A stretch of DNA of 19,612 nucleotides from Bacillota bacterium. Its GTDB lineage: Bacteria; Bacillota; Clostridia; Tissierellales; Sedimentibacteraceae. The position numbers and the translations under genes are program-made. Under the pieces are notes generated by a model, which worked only from the letters and a program-made list of their open reading frames with translations, made no database searches and had not been told where the DNA came from. The stretch is taken from positions 1-19,612 of the forward strand of contig JAFACY010000073.1 of the NCBI GenBank assembly GCA_023425285.1, given 5' to 3'. Of this stretch, positions 7,599 to 13,883 are shown one piece after another (the stretch's first letter is position 1; every line of letters starts with the position of its first letter).

Positions 7599-7626
7599 TT
7601 GATTTTTTTTAATATTGTGTTATTAT
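7599..7626 (+). promoter_or_regulatory. Possible promoter of the Nudix-whiA-HPr unit
   Basis: TTGATT (7599-7604) and TATTAT (7621-7626) are 16 bases apart in the 106-base gap before the Nudix gene. The gap is very AT-rich, so chance matches are likely. Confidence 0.35.
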
Positions 7627-7658
7627 ATAAAATACAATATTTGAATGGCGGGTCAAAC

Positions 7659-8084
7659 ATGATTCAGGAAGTTAGTGCAGGCGGAATCGTTTTTTTCAAA
7701 AACAGCATATTGATGTTGAAAAAATTTAACGGAGATTGGGTTCTTCCCAAGGGAAGAGTTGAAGAAAACGAATCATTGGAGGAAACTGCTTTGCGTGAGG
7801 TTTATGAAGAAACCAAGGCAAAGGTTACTACAATTAAATACCTCGGCAAAATAAATTATGAATTCAACCGTACATGTTATACGGACAGAATTCATATCAA
7901 CAAGGAAGTTCATTGGTATCTGATGATGGCACACAACATGAACTGCACCGCACAAAAAAATGAAGGCTTTGTAGAAGCTAAATTTCTTCCTTTTGAAAGA
8001 ACTTTGATAATTGCTCGTTATGATGATGAAAGAAAAATTATCAGAAAAGCTGTTGAAGATATCAAATTTCATAGTTATAAGTAA
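7659..8084 (+). CDS. Nudix hydrolase
   Basis: This encodes a 141-residue cytoplasmic Nudix-fold hydrolase, which cleaves nucleoside diphosphates linked to another moiety. The Nudix box begins at GRVEENESLEETALREVYEE. It fits G-x5-E-x7-R-E-U-x-E-E, but the glycine that normally closes the box (EETG) is lysine here (EETK). The metal-binding RE and EE residues are intact. Sequence before the box (SAGGIVFF, GDWVLPKGRVE) resembles the diadenosine-polyphosphate and 8-oxo-dGTP pyrophosphatase type, but substrate cannot be assigned. The ATG at 7659 is chosen because the protein aligns from VSAGG; the longer frame starts at a TTG in AT-rich DNA. The ribosome binding site is weak (GGCGGG). whiA begins 9 bases after the stop, so the two are very likely co-transcribed. 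Confidence 0.9.
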   Translation: MIQEVSAGGIVFFKNSILMLKKFNGDWVLPKGRVEENESLEETALREVYEETKAKVTTIKYLGKINYEFNRTCYTDRIHINKEVHWYLMMAHNMNCTAQKNEGFVEAKFLPFERTLIIARYDDERKIIRKAVEDIKFHSYK

Positions 8085-8093
8085 GGTGAGCAT

Positions 8094-9056
8094 ATGACTT
8101 TTTCTTCAAAAATAAAGGATGAATTGTCGAGAACTGAAATAACTGATTTGCAAAGCACCAAAGCTGAGCTTGCGGCATTGATCAGGACGATGGGTTATAT
8201 AAGCCTGAAGGGGTTCAACAAATTTGAAATTGAATTTTCTACGGAAAATGCGGCAGTAGCCAGGCGGATTTTCAGATTATTAAAGGTGGCATTTGAAATT
8301 TCAACTCAGGTAAGCGTTGAAAAAACAAACCGGCTAAAGAAAAGAAACAATTATATTATCAATATCGAAGATAAGCATGCCAAAAACTTTTTAATCGAAA
8401 CAAAAATAGCCAGCAACGATAATTTCAACTTTGTAGAATTTGATTTCGGAGTTCCCGGTGATTTAGTAACCAATAATGAATGCAAAAGAGCATATCTCAG
8501 AGGGACATTCATGGGTTGCGGCTCAGTGAGCGACCCGGAAAAATCATACCATGCAGAATTTGTAAGCAGCCGAGAAAATCACAGCAATGGCATAAGCTTA
8601 CTTCTGAAAAAATACGGCATAACAGCAAAGACATTGTTCAGAAAAAATAATTACGTAACATACATTAAGGAAAGCGAACAGATTTCTGATTTGCTGGCAC
8701 TTCTCGGAGCAAATAACGCAGTGCTGGAATTTGAAAATGTAAGAGCTGTAAAAGAAACAAGAAATCAGATAAACAGAGTTATTAACTGCGAAACTGCAAA
8801 CCTTGACAAAATAGTTGATACATCAATGAGACAAATTAACAATATTAAAATTTTAAAAAAACATAAAGCTATAGATAAGCTTCCTGACCATTTAAAGGAG
8901 CTTGCATACTTGCGACTAAAGCATACGAATGCGAGCTTGAAGGAATTGGGTGAAATGTTAAATCCACCCCTTGGAAAATCAGGTGTGAATCATAGATTAA
9001 GAAAGATTGAAGAAATTGCTAACGATTTAGAACATGAAAAAAGAGGTGTAAAATGA
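8094..9056 (+). CDS. whiA: DNA-binding protein WhiA
   Basis: WhiA is a conserved Gram-positive DNA-binding protein. In Streptomyces it is a transcription factor needed for sporulation septation; in Bacillus it influences division and chromosome segregation. The 320 residues fit the family. The N-terminal half resembles a LAGLIDADG homing-endonuclease fold that has lost catalysis (TKAELAALIRTMG, ending with CKRAYLRGTFMGCGS). The C-terminal helix-turn-helix contains LAYLRLKHTNASLKELGEML and SGVNHRLRKIEEIA, the most conserved signature of the family. AAGGTGAG provides the ribosome binding site. The HPr gene starts inside the last codons (ATGA overlap). In many Firmicutes whiA follows rapZ and yvcK; neither is present here and a Nudix gene occupies the upstream position. 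Confidence 0.96.
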   Translation: MTFSSKIKDELSRTEITDLQSTKAELAALIRTMGYISLKGFNKFEIEFSTENAAVARRIFRLLKVAFEISTQVSVEKTNRLKKRNNYIINIEDKHAKNFLIETKIASNDNFNFVEFDFGVPGDLVTNNECKRAYLRGTFMGCGSVSDPEKSYHAEFVSSRENHSNGISLLLKKYGITAKTLFRKNNYVTYIKESEQISDLLALLGANNAVLEFENVRAVKETRNQINRVINCETANLDKIVDTSMRQINNIKILKKHKAIDKLPDHLKELAYLRLKHTNASLKELGEMLNPPLGKSGVNHRLRKIEEIANDLEHEKRGVK

Positions 9057-9319
9057 GATCACAAAAAGTAGTATTAAAAAATAAAATAGGACTCCACGCG
9101 AGACCGGCGGCAATATTTGTAAAGAAAGCAAGAAATTTTGACAGCGAAATTATTATCAAAAAAGACATTCAGGAAGCTAACGGCAAAAGCATAATCAGTA
9201 TTATGGCGTTGGGAGCTATGAAGGGTGATGAGCTTGTAATCATAACCAAGGGTTCTGATGAAGACAAATGCATCGCAGAATTAGCTAATTTACTTGAATG
9301 CATGGAAGAAGAAGAATAA
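9053..9319 (+). CDS. ptsH: HPr family phosphocarrier protein
   Basis: HPr is an 88-residue cytoplasmic carrier that takes phosphate from enzyme I at His15 and passes it to sugar-specific EIIA domains. GLHARPAA places the active histidine exactly at position 15. NGKSIISIM places the regulatory serine at 46, the site used by HPr kinase for carbon catabolite control in Firmicutes. Both sites are intact, so this is a true HPr by sequence. The Bacillus homologue found beside whiA, Crh, has lost His15, so position alone would have predicted Crh. The ATG overlaps the whiA stop by 4 bases (ATGA) and AAGAGGTG lies upstream. A hairpin terminator follows directly. Calling it ptsH assumes that it is the general HPr of the cell. 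Confidence 0.93.
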   Translation: MRSQKVVLKNKIGLHARPAAIFVKKARNFDSEIIIKKDIQEANGKSIISIMALGAMKGDELVIITKGSDEDKCIAELANLLECMEEEE

Positions 9320-9364
9320 AATGAAATGAGATAGTGGGGTATACTATCCCATTTTTCATTTTTT
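9320..9364 (+). terminator. Intrinsic terminator after HPr
   Basis: A 6-bp stem GATAGT (9330-9335) with ACTATC (9343-9348) is extended by AATGAAATG (9320-9328) pairing imperfectly with CATTTTTCATT (9350-9360). A TTTT run ends it. It closes the Nudix-whiA-HPr unit one base after the HPr stop. Confidence 0.68.
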
Positions 9365-9390
9365 GTGATGCGAAATAAAAATGATAGAAT
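9363..9390 (+). promoter_or_regulatory. Possible promoter of the parvulin gene
   Basis: TTGTGA (9363-9368) and TAGAAT (9385-9390) are 16 bases apart directly after the HPr terminator. The leader would be under 20 bases, with AGGAG at 9404-9408. The hexamers are only moderate. Confidence 0.35.
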
Positions 9391-9413
9391 TATACCAATA
9401 CATAGGAGATAAC

Positions 9414-10154
9414 ATGGAAAATAAAACAATCGCCATAGTAAACGGCAATGAAATCAAGGAAACAGATTTACAGGCTTTAGTAAAAAACTTAGGACAAAAT
9501 GCTGCATATTTTCAGGGTCCTGATGGAAGAAAAAAATTAATCGACGAATTAGTTATGCATGAAATGATGTATTCGGATGCGTTGGAAAAGGGTCTGGAAA
9601 ATGATGAAGAGTTCATAACAGTAATGGAAGGCATGAGAAAATCAATGCTTCAGCAATATAACCTGAGAAAGATGTTCAACCAGATAACACTTTCAGATGA
9701 AGAATTAAGAGAATATTATGAAAATCATAAGGCTTCTTATGTAACTCAGGAAATGGTTAAAGCAAGCCATATACTTGTGGACAGTGAAGAGCAGGCAAAT
9801 GAAATTTTAGAGGATATAACAGACGGATTATCCTTTGAAGATGCGGCAAGACAATTTTCAAGCTGCCCGTCAAAAGAAGCCGGCGGAGCACTGGGACAAT
9901 TCGGCAAGGGTCAGATGGTTCCTGAATTTGAAGATGCTGTATTTGCAATGCAGGTAGGAGAAATAAGCGCTCCGGTTAAAACACAGTTCGGTTACCATCT
10001 CATAAAGCTGACTGATCACACTCCCGAAAGAAATGCATCATTTGAAGAGGTTGAACAAGAAGTTAAGGACAATTGCTTCATGGAAAAGCAGGAAAAAGTG
10101 TACAATGATAAAAAATCAGAGCTAAGTAAAAAATACAAGGTTGAGATAATTTAG
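9414..10154 (+). CDS. Cytoplasmic parvulin-type peptidyl-prolyl cis-trans isomerase
   Basis: This 246-residue protein combines an N-terminal SurA/PrsA-like helical chaperone region with a single parvulin (rotamase) domain at about residues 113-200. The parvulin motifs are KASHILVDSEEQANEI, GALGQFGKGQMVPEFEDA and VKTQFGYHLIKL. These enzymes catalyse proline isomerisation and assist folding. Unlike PrsA, the protein has no signal peptide or lipobox: it begins MENKTIAIVNGNEIKE, so it should act in the cytoplasm. A longer frame from ATG 9381 would add 11 residues, but AGGAG sits 5 bases before the 9414 ATG and inside that extension, so I chose 9414. The gene stands alone between a terminator and a tRNA gene. 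The PpiC family call is secure; client proteins are unknown. Confidence 0.92.
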   Translation: MENKTIAIVNGNEIKETDLQALVKNLGQNAAYFQGPDGRKKLIDELVMHEMMYSDALEKGLENDEEFITVMEGMRKSMLQQYNLRKMFNQITLSDEELREYYENHKASYVTQEMVKASHILVDSEEQANEILEDITDGLSFEDAARQFSSCPSKEAGGALGQFGKGQMVPEFEDAVFAMQVGEISAPVKTQFGYHLIKLTDHTPERNASFEEVEQEVKDNCFMEKQEKVYNDKKSELSKKYKVEII

Positions 10155-10157
10155 TTG

Positions 10158-10189
10158 TTGCAAAAAATAAAATAGTATGCTAATATAAT
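10158..10189 (+). promoter_or_regulatory. Possible promoter of tRNA-Leu
   Basis: A perfect TATAAT (10184-10189) lies 14 bases before the tRNA. TTGCAA (10158-10163) is 20 bases upstream of it, which is long; pairing TTGCAA with TAATAT (10181-10186) gives 17. One of these should drive the tRNA. Confidence 0.45.
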
Positions 10190-10203
10190 TCAGTGACATA
10201 CAA

Positions 10204-10287
10204 GCGGATGTGGCGGAATTGGCAGACGCGCACGGTTCAGGTCCGTGTGAGAGCAATTTCATGCAGGTTCAAGTCCTGTCATCCGCA
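10204..10287 (+). tRNA. tRNA-Leu (anticodon CAG)
   Basis: The 84-base gene folds as a class II tRNA with a long variable arm. The acceptor stem GCGGATG (10204-10210) pairs with CATCCGC (10280-10286), discriminator A at 10287. The D-arm contains GGCGGAATTGGCAGACGC. The anticodon stem CACGG/CCGTG encloses the loop TTCAGGT, giving anticodon CAG, which reads CUG leucine codons. The variable arm is TGAGAGCAATTTCA and the T-arm CAGG-TTCAAGT-CCTG. CCA is not encoded (TCA follows), so it is added after transcription. Confidence 0.97.
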
Positions 10288-10295
10288 TCAAGAAG

Positions 10296-10330
10296 ACATA
10301 GCTTTCCGATAATGGTAAGCTATGTTTTTT
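10296..10330 (+). terminator. Intrinsic terminator of tRNA-Leu
   Basis: A perfect 9-bp stem, ACATAGCTT (10296-10304) with AAGCTATGT (10317-10325), closes a 12-base loop and is followed by a T run (10325-10330). It lies 8 bases past the tRNA. Confidence 0.88.
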
Positions 10331-10402
10331 ATTACTCTTTTTTAATACTGAAAAGTATGATATTATTTATTTGAAATATTAGATAACAATGGAGGTGCGG
10401 CT

Positions 10403-10963
10403 ATGATATTTTTGCAAACAGAAAGATGCATTATTCGTGATCATAATCAAGAGGATTTAATGACACACCATGCTTTGCTAAGTGACAAAAAAGCAATGTA
10501 TTACCTTCAGGATATTGCCACAACTTCACTTGAAGAGTCACAGGAGAATCTTAAAAAAGCAATAGATGAAATTGACAATCCACACAGACAGTTTTATTTT
10601 CTAAGAATTGAGGACAAGAAAACAAATGAGCATATAGGAGAAATAGGATATACTGTTACAAGCTACACTCCTATAGGAAAGATTGTCGAAATAGGCTATT
10701 TTATCAACACAGGCTTTTGGGGAAGAGGGTTTACACCCGAAGCATTAAAGGAGGTAATCCGTTTTGCCTTTGAAGAAGATGATGTTTTCAGAATTTCATG
10801 CGGCTGTAATAAAAATAATGTTGCTTCAGAAAAAGTAATGTTAAAGTGCAATATGATTAAAGAGGCTGATTTTAAATGCTATACATGGCATGACGGAGAA
10901 ATAAAAGACAGAGTAGAATATAGATTATTAAAACAGGAATGGAAGAATAATATTATGCAATAA
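10403..10963 (+). CDS. GNAT family N-acetyltransferase (RimJ/RimL-like)
   Basis: This 186-residue cytoplasmic protein belongs to the GNAT superfamily, transferring an acetyl group from acetyl-CoA to an amine. It shows the RimJ/RimL-type order: an N-terminal strand FLQTERCIIRDHNQEDL, then HIGEIGYTV. The core motif EIGYFINTGFWGRGFTPEALKEVIRFAFEE follows, split here as EIGYFINTGFWGRGF and TPEALKEVIRFAF; it contains the acetyl-CoA-binding turn (WGRGF, equivalent to Q/RxxGxG/A). The end has NVASEKVMLKCNM, the usual strand and helix before the C-terminus. GGAGGTG at 10390-10396 fixes the start. It is monocistronic, between the tRNA terminator and a convergent toxin gene. A possible -10 (TATTAT at 10361) lacks a good -35. 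The acceptor, a protein N-terminus or a small molecule, cannot be told. Confidence 0.9.
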   Translation: MIFLQTERCIIRDHNQEDLMTHHALLSDKKAMYYLQDIATTSLEESQENLKKAIDEIDNPHRQFYFLRIEDKKTNEHIGEIGYTVTSYTPIGKIVEIGYFINTGFWGRGFTPEALKEVIRFAFEEDDVFRISCGCNKNNVASEKVMLKCNMIKEADFKCYTWHDGEIKDRVEYRLLKQEWKNNIMQ

Positions 10964-10973
10964 TTTAATTTGT

Positions 10974-11014
10974 GGCAAGCCTCAGCGTGTTTTCTTTGAC
11001 GAGACTTGCCTTTA
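10974..11014 (+). terminator. Possible terminator between GNAT gene and convergent toxin
   Basis: GGCAAG (10974-10979) pairs with CTTGCC (11005-11010) around a 25-base loop that has a weaker inner CTC/GAG pairing. TTTAAATTTT follows. The large loop makes it a weak call; it may act for both converging transcripts. Confidence 0.4.
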
Positions 11015-11032
11015 AATTTTTATTTTGCTATT

Positions 11033-11311
11033 TTATCCAAATAAATCACTGTGAGTTCCTGTTCTCGATAATGTAAGTATAAGAATATCTTCTTCAATTC
11101 GGTAAATTAATAACCAATCAGGCTGAACGTGACATTCGCGATGTCCTTTCCAATTGCCTGAAAGTTGATGATCCTTATATTCATCTGGGAGAGTGTCCCC
11201 GTTTGCAAGAATACGAATTGCATTATCAAGAAACTCAATATTCAATCCCCGTTTCATGGACAGCTTATAATCTTTTTTAAATTGAGTTGTCCACACTATG
11301 CTGCGCTTCAT
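11033..11311 (-). CDS. YafQ-family RelE/ParE-type mRNA interferase toxin
   Basis: The 92-residue protein is a type II toxin of the RelE/ParE fold, YafQ branch, which cuts mRNA on the ribosome when free of its antitoxin. The family features are an N-terminal WTTQFKKDYKLSMKRG helix region, HQLSGNWKGHRECHVQPDWLLIYRI, and a C-terminal LSRTGTHSDLF. The residues known to matter in E. coli YafQ, namely the His in LSGNWKGHRECH, the DW of PDW and the His/Phe in THSDLF, are all present, so it looks active. Its ATG overlaps the antitoxin stop by 4 bases (ATGA), so translation is coupled. The pair is the only accessory-type element in the window. Confidence 0.93.
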   Translation of the reverse strand: MKRSIVWTTQFKKDYKLSMKRGLNIEFLDNAIRILANGDTLPDEYKDHQLSGNWKGHRECHVQPDWLLIYRIEEDILILTLSRTGTHSDLFG

Positions 11312-11586
11312 GACTTAAGTTCCTTCAGAGCTTCTTCAACATCATCATAGTGCTTGACAGAAGAATTGCGAGATATGCATTCTGCTTCAAGTAAAGCTGT
11401 AATGGTTTCTGAGTTAGGTGTATTGATTGTAATATCAAAAGGAATACAGCCTTCACGAACAGCCTGACGAAGAAATATATTAAATGCTGTAGTCATGTTA
11501 AGTCCAAGCTGAGAAAACAGAATATCTGCTTGAGTCTTTAATTCGCTGTCGATGCGAAAACTGACATTAGACGTGTTGTTTGCCAT
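11308..11586 (-). CDS. RelB/DinJ family antitoxin
   Basis: This 92-residue protein is the antitoxin partner of the YafQ-type toxin. The N-terminus ANNTSNVSFRIDSELKTQAD is the ribbon-helix-helix DNA-binding strand and helix typical of RelB/DinJ, followed by LGLNMTTAFNIFLRQAV. The C-terminal acidic and flexible part (residues about 65-92) should wrap and neutralise the toxin. The complex normally represses its own promoter. AGAGGTGA upstream is a strong ribosome binding site 7 bases before the ATG. Its promoter is a fully consensus sigma-A site, so basal expression should be high and repression important. Confidence 0.93.
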   Translation of the reverse strand: MANNTSNVSFRIDSELKTQADILFSQLGLNMTTAFNIFLRQAVREGCIPFDITINTPNSETITALLEAECISRNSSVKHYDDVEEALKELKS

Positions 11587-11600
11587 AAAAAATCACCTCT

Positions 11601-11640
11601 TTCATGAATTTATTATACTACATCAACAAAGACTTGTCAA
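11601..11640 (-). promoter_or_regulatory. Consensus sigma-A promoter and possible operator of the RelB/YafQ operon
   Basis: On the minus strand TTGACA (11635-11640) and TATAAT (11612-11617) are exactly consensus and exactly 17 bases apart. The perfect palindrome TTCATGAA (11601-11608) sits between the -10 and the ribosome binding site, a reasonable position for an autorepression operator of the RelB-YafQ complex. The promoter is seen directly; the operator is inferred. Confidence 0.85.
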
Positions 11641-11641
11641 A

Positions 11642-11682
11642 CAAATAAAATGCCATTGCAATGCAAATAGCGCTTTATTTGC
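11642..11682. repeat. Nested inverted repeats upstream of the toxin-antitoxin promoter
   Basis: GCAAATA (11663-11669) is inverse to TATTTGC (11676-11682) around GCGCTT. CAAATAAA (11642-11649) is also inverse to TTTATTTG (11674-11681), so two alternative pairings share one arm. A further palindrome CATTGCAATG lies at 11654-11663. The 150 bases from 11640 to 11793 hold no gene other than these repeats. Confidence 0.5.
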
Positions 11683-11793
11683 GCACAGTTTGTTGTAGGT
11701 GTGATGCTTGATTTCATAATTTTATTTTAGGATTGCTTTTTTGTTGTTCATAATATATGATTTTATATATTACCGAAAGGTAGGGAGCAGATT

Positions 11794-11928
11794 ATGGAAT
11801 TACAAATTAAAATAATATTGGTTGTAATGTTTTTTATAATATTGGTCAGCATACAATACACCCTCAATAAAATACTTTTAGCCTTAAAAGAAATCAGAGC
11901 AGTATTGCTTACAAAAAAGGAAAAGTGA
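11794..11928 (+). CDS. 44-residue single-span membrane microprotein
   Basis: The reading frame encodes MELQIKIILVVMFFIILVSI, then about 24 polar to amphipathic residues ending in KKEK. The hydrophobic stretch (residues 5-20) is long enough for one membrane span. The second half has a heptad-like Leu/Ile pattern (NKILLALKEIRAVLLTK) that could form an amphipathic helix on the membrane. AGGGAG (11782-11787) lies 6 bases upstream of the ATG, and a small TACC-GAAA-GGTA hairpin (11771-11782) precedes it. A possible promoter is TTGTTG (11741-11746) with TATATA (11764-11769). I do not recognise the family and assign no function. Its stop codon touches the -35 element of the spore-protein gene. It is short enough to be missed by routine gene callers. 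Confidence 0.65.
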   Translation: MELQIKIILVVMFFIILVSIQYTLNKILLALKEIRAVLLTKKEK

Positions 11929-11958
11929 GTATAATTTGCATGCTTATTAACCATAATA
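11929..11958 (+). promoter_or_regulatory. Sigma-G (forespore) promoter of the SASP gene
   Basis: GTATA (11929-11933) and CATAATA (11952-11958), separated by 18 bases, match the sigma-G consensus GHATR-N17/18-CATNHTA. Transcription would start near 11965, just before AAGGAGG (11969-11975). This fits a gene for a forespore-specific SASP. The match rests on recalled B. subtilis consensus. Confidence 0.68.
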
Positions 11959-11980
11959 ATCTCATAGCAAGGAGGATATT

Positions 11981-12166
11981 ATGGCTGAAAAGAATAATAA
12001 GAAGAAAAAAGAGCTTACCCCTGACGATATAATGAAGCTGGAAATAGCCAGAGAAATTGGTCTGATGGATAAGGTTGAGGAGCTTGGATGGGGAGGTCTC
12101 ACCGCTAAGGAAACAGGCAGAATAGGCGGATTGATGACTGCTAAAAAGAAGAAAAGGAAGAAATAA
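11981..12166 (+). CDS. Small acid-soluble spore protein, alpha/beta type
   Basis: This 61-residue protein saturates spore DNA in the forespore, protects it from damage, and is degraded at germination. It carries the alpha/beta SASP core: LTPDDIMKLEIAREIGLMDKV, here broken as LTPDDIMKLEIAREIG and LMDKVEELGWGGLTAKETG, then RIGGLM. The segment LEIAREIG resembles the recognition site of the germination protease GPR (cut after EIA). Both ends are very lysine-rich. It is closer to the short clostridial or SspF-like variant than to major SspA/SspB. AAGGAGG lies 5 bases upstream, and a sigma-G type promoter precedes it. The next gene starts one base after its stop, so the SASP may be the first gene of a three-gene transcript. 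Confidence 0.9.
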   Translation: MAEKNNKKKKELTPDDIMKLEIAREIGLMDKVEELGWGGLTAKETGRIGGLMTAKKKKRKK

Positions 12167-12167
12167 A

Positions 12168-12938
12168 ATGCTTAACAGAGGCTATAAAGAATTTTCTCAG
12201 ATCTATGATGTTCTGATGAATGACATAGATTATGAAAAATGGACATCCTTTATAACAGATAAAATTAAGGGCAGCAAGATTCTTGAGGCTGCATGCGGGA
12301 CAGGAAGCATAACAAGACTGCTGGCGGACAAAGGCTTTAAGGTTACCGCCTTTGACCTTTCAGAGGACATGCTCATGCGGGCTTATGAAAAGCTTGGCCG
12401 TAATCCGAGAGTTAAATTGTTGAATATGGATATGACAAAGTTTAAAATAGATGATAAATTTGACGCTGCCGTTTGCTGCTGCGACGGTATCAATTACATA
12501 AACAAAAATGAAATTAAAGACTTTTTTAATAATGTGTACAATCACTTGAACGCAGCTTCATGTTTTATATTTGATCTGAGCACACAATACAAATATGAAA
12601 CTATGTTTAATGAAACATATGTGTATGACGATGGTGAAATTTTTTATGTGTGGGAGAATTCCCTTAACCAATCAGAAGAATCAGAGGACACGGTCAGCAT
12701 TGAAATAAACTTTTTTATAAAGGATTCATCAGATAAATATGACAGAATCAATGAATTGCAGACACAATATATACACGGATGCGAAGAAATAGCAGCATTG
12801 TTAAAAGAAACAGGCTTTGAAAATATAAAAATATATGACGATTACAATGACGAATTATGCAGAGACGATTCACTGAGAGCCGTCTTTGTATGTGAGAAAG
12901 GAACAAGCAATGGATTACATGATAAGAGCGATAGATAA
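12168..12938 (+). CDS. Class I SAM-dependent methyltransferase
   Basis: This 256-residue cytoplasmic protein has a complete class I methyltransferase fold. Motif I is ILEAACGTGSITRLL (E40, G44, G46). The ribose-binding acidic residue is in VTAFDLSEDML (D63), LLNMDMTKF is motif II, and AAVCCCDGINYI is motif IV. The family resembles the small-molecule or YodH/Methyltransf_25 type; the substrate is unknown. It begins one base after the SASP stop, with AAGGAAG inside the SASP's last codons as ribosome binding site. It overlaps the next gene, hslO, by 29 bases. No separate promoter is visible between it and the SASP gene, so it may be read with it in the forespore, although an unseen internal promoter is possible. 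Confidence 0.88.
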   Translation: MLNRGYKEFSQIYDVLMNDIDYEKWTSFITDKIKGSKILEAACGTGSITRLLADKGFKVTAFDLSEDMLMRAYEKLGRNPRVKLLNMDMTKFKIDDKFDAAVCCCDGINYINKNEIKDFFNNVYNHLNAASCFIFDLSTQYKYETMFNETYVYDDGEIFYVWENSLNQSEESEDTVSIEINFFIKDSSDKYDRINELQTQYIHGCEEIAALLKETGFENIKIYDDYNDELCRDDSLRAVFVCEKGTSNGLHDKSDR

Positions 12939-13788
12939 GAAAAAAACCTTCAGATTATTTATGGTAAAATCAACAGGAGCAGTTGAGGAGGCAAGACAAA
13001 GACATAACACTACTCCTACAGTCTCCGCAGCATTAGGCAGGACACTGACAGCGGGCTTGATGATGGGATATATGATGAAAAACGAAAATGACAGATTAAC
13101 CATCAATATCAACGGTGGCGGTCCCGTAGGAACAATTTTGGCTGTAGCAAGCAATAACGGTGAAATAAAAGGATATGCGGAAAATCCTGCCGTGGATCTG
13201 CCTCTGAAGCCCAACGGCAAATTAGACGTGGGTGGAGCAGTGGGTGTAAACGGCAAGGTTACGGTTATGATGGATATCGGCTTAAGAGAGCCGTATATAG
13301 GAAGCACGGATATGGTTACGGGTGAAATCGGTGAAGATATTGCAATGTATTACTGGCTTTCCGAGCAGCAAAATTCTGCCGTAGCATTAGGTGTTCTGGT
13401 TGACAGAGATTACAGCATTAAGTCTGCGGGGGGATTCATACTTCAGACATTACCTTTTATCGAGGATGAGGACCTGGATAAAATAGAAAATGTATTAAAC
13501 AATTTAAAATCTGTTTCGGATTACTTCGATAATGATGATGACGTAGAAGACATAGCAAAAAAATTATTTGCGGATTTTGATATGGAAATATTGGATAAGA
13601 TTCCTGTTAGCTTCAAATGTGACTGCTCCGAAGAAAGAATGGAAAGAGGATTGATTTCCTTAGGCAAAAATGAACTGAAGGAAATAATAGAGGAGGATGA
13701 GCAAATAGAAACTGTTTGCCACTTCTGCAATGAAAAATATATATTCAGCGGCGATAAAATAAAAGATATATTGAAGCGCATAGAATAA
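12910..13788 (+). CDS. hslO: Redox-regulated chaperone Hsp33
   Basis: Hsp33 is a cytoplasmic holdase switched on by oxidation. When reduced, four cysteines bind zinc; on oxidation they form disulfides and expose the client-binding surface. The redox switch is present: CDC at 237-239 and CHFC at 270-273. The N-terminal domain has the family motifs TPTVSAALGRTLTAGLMMG, NGGGPVGTILAVA and GGAVGVNGKVTVMMD. Length is 292 residues, as usual. The ATG at 12910 gives the typical start MDYMIRAIDKK and has AAAGGAA upstream; a longer frame from a TTG at 12886 lies deep within the methyltransferase gene. The gene overlaps the methyltransferase by 29 bases, so the two are translationally linked. No terminator is apparent afterwards. 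Confidence 0.96.
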   Translation: MDYMIRAIDKKKTFRLFMVKSTGAVEEARQRHNTTPTVSAALGRTLTAGLMMGYMMKNENDRLTININGGGPVGTILAVASNNGEIKGYAENPAVDLPLKPNGKLDVGGAVGVNGKVTVMMDIGLREPYIGSTDMVTGEIGEDIAMYYWLSEQQNSAVALGVLVDRDYSIKSAGGFILQTLPFIEDEDLDKIENVLNNLKSVSDYFDNDDDVEDIAKKLFADFDMEILDKIPVSFKCDCSEERMERGLISLGKNELKEIIEEDEQIETVCHFCNEKYIFSGDKIKDILKRIE

Positions 13789-13815
13789 TACAATCGAATT
13801 GTCATCAAAAATAAA

Positions 13816-13844
13816 TTGAAACTTATGGAAAAGTAGATTATAAT
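13816..13844 (+). promoter_or_regulatory. Sigma-A promoter of modABC
   Basis: TTGAAA (13816-13821) and TATAAT (13839-13844) are 17 bases apart, with a predicted start near 13851 and a leader of about 70 bases. A second candidate, TTGTTC (13865-13870) with TATAGT (13889-13894), has an 18-base spacer and a -10 that lies inside the ModE-type operator. Confidence 0.68.
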
Positions 13845-13883
13845 AAATGATAGGACAATATATGTTGTTCTATTATTTATATT

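Noticed and set aside
10204..10287. tRNA-Leu as an integration site for a mobile element
   Set aside because: No integrase, no repeat of the tRNA 3' end downstream, and the tRNA is followed directly by its own terminator.
11033..11640. Toxin-antitoxin module as part of a larger defence island
   Set aside because: Neighbours are GNAT, spore and housekeeping genes; no nuclease, helicase or other defence gene is present.
13790..13802. ACAAT-cga-ATTGT hairpin after hslO as terminator
   Set aside because: Only 5 AT-rich pairs and no T tract.
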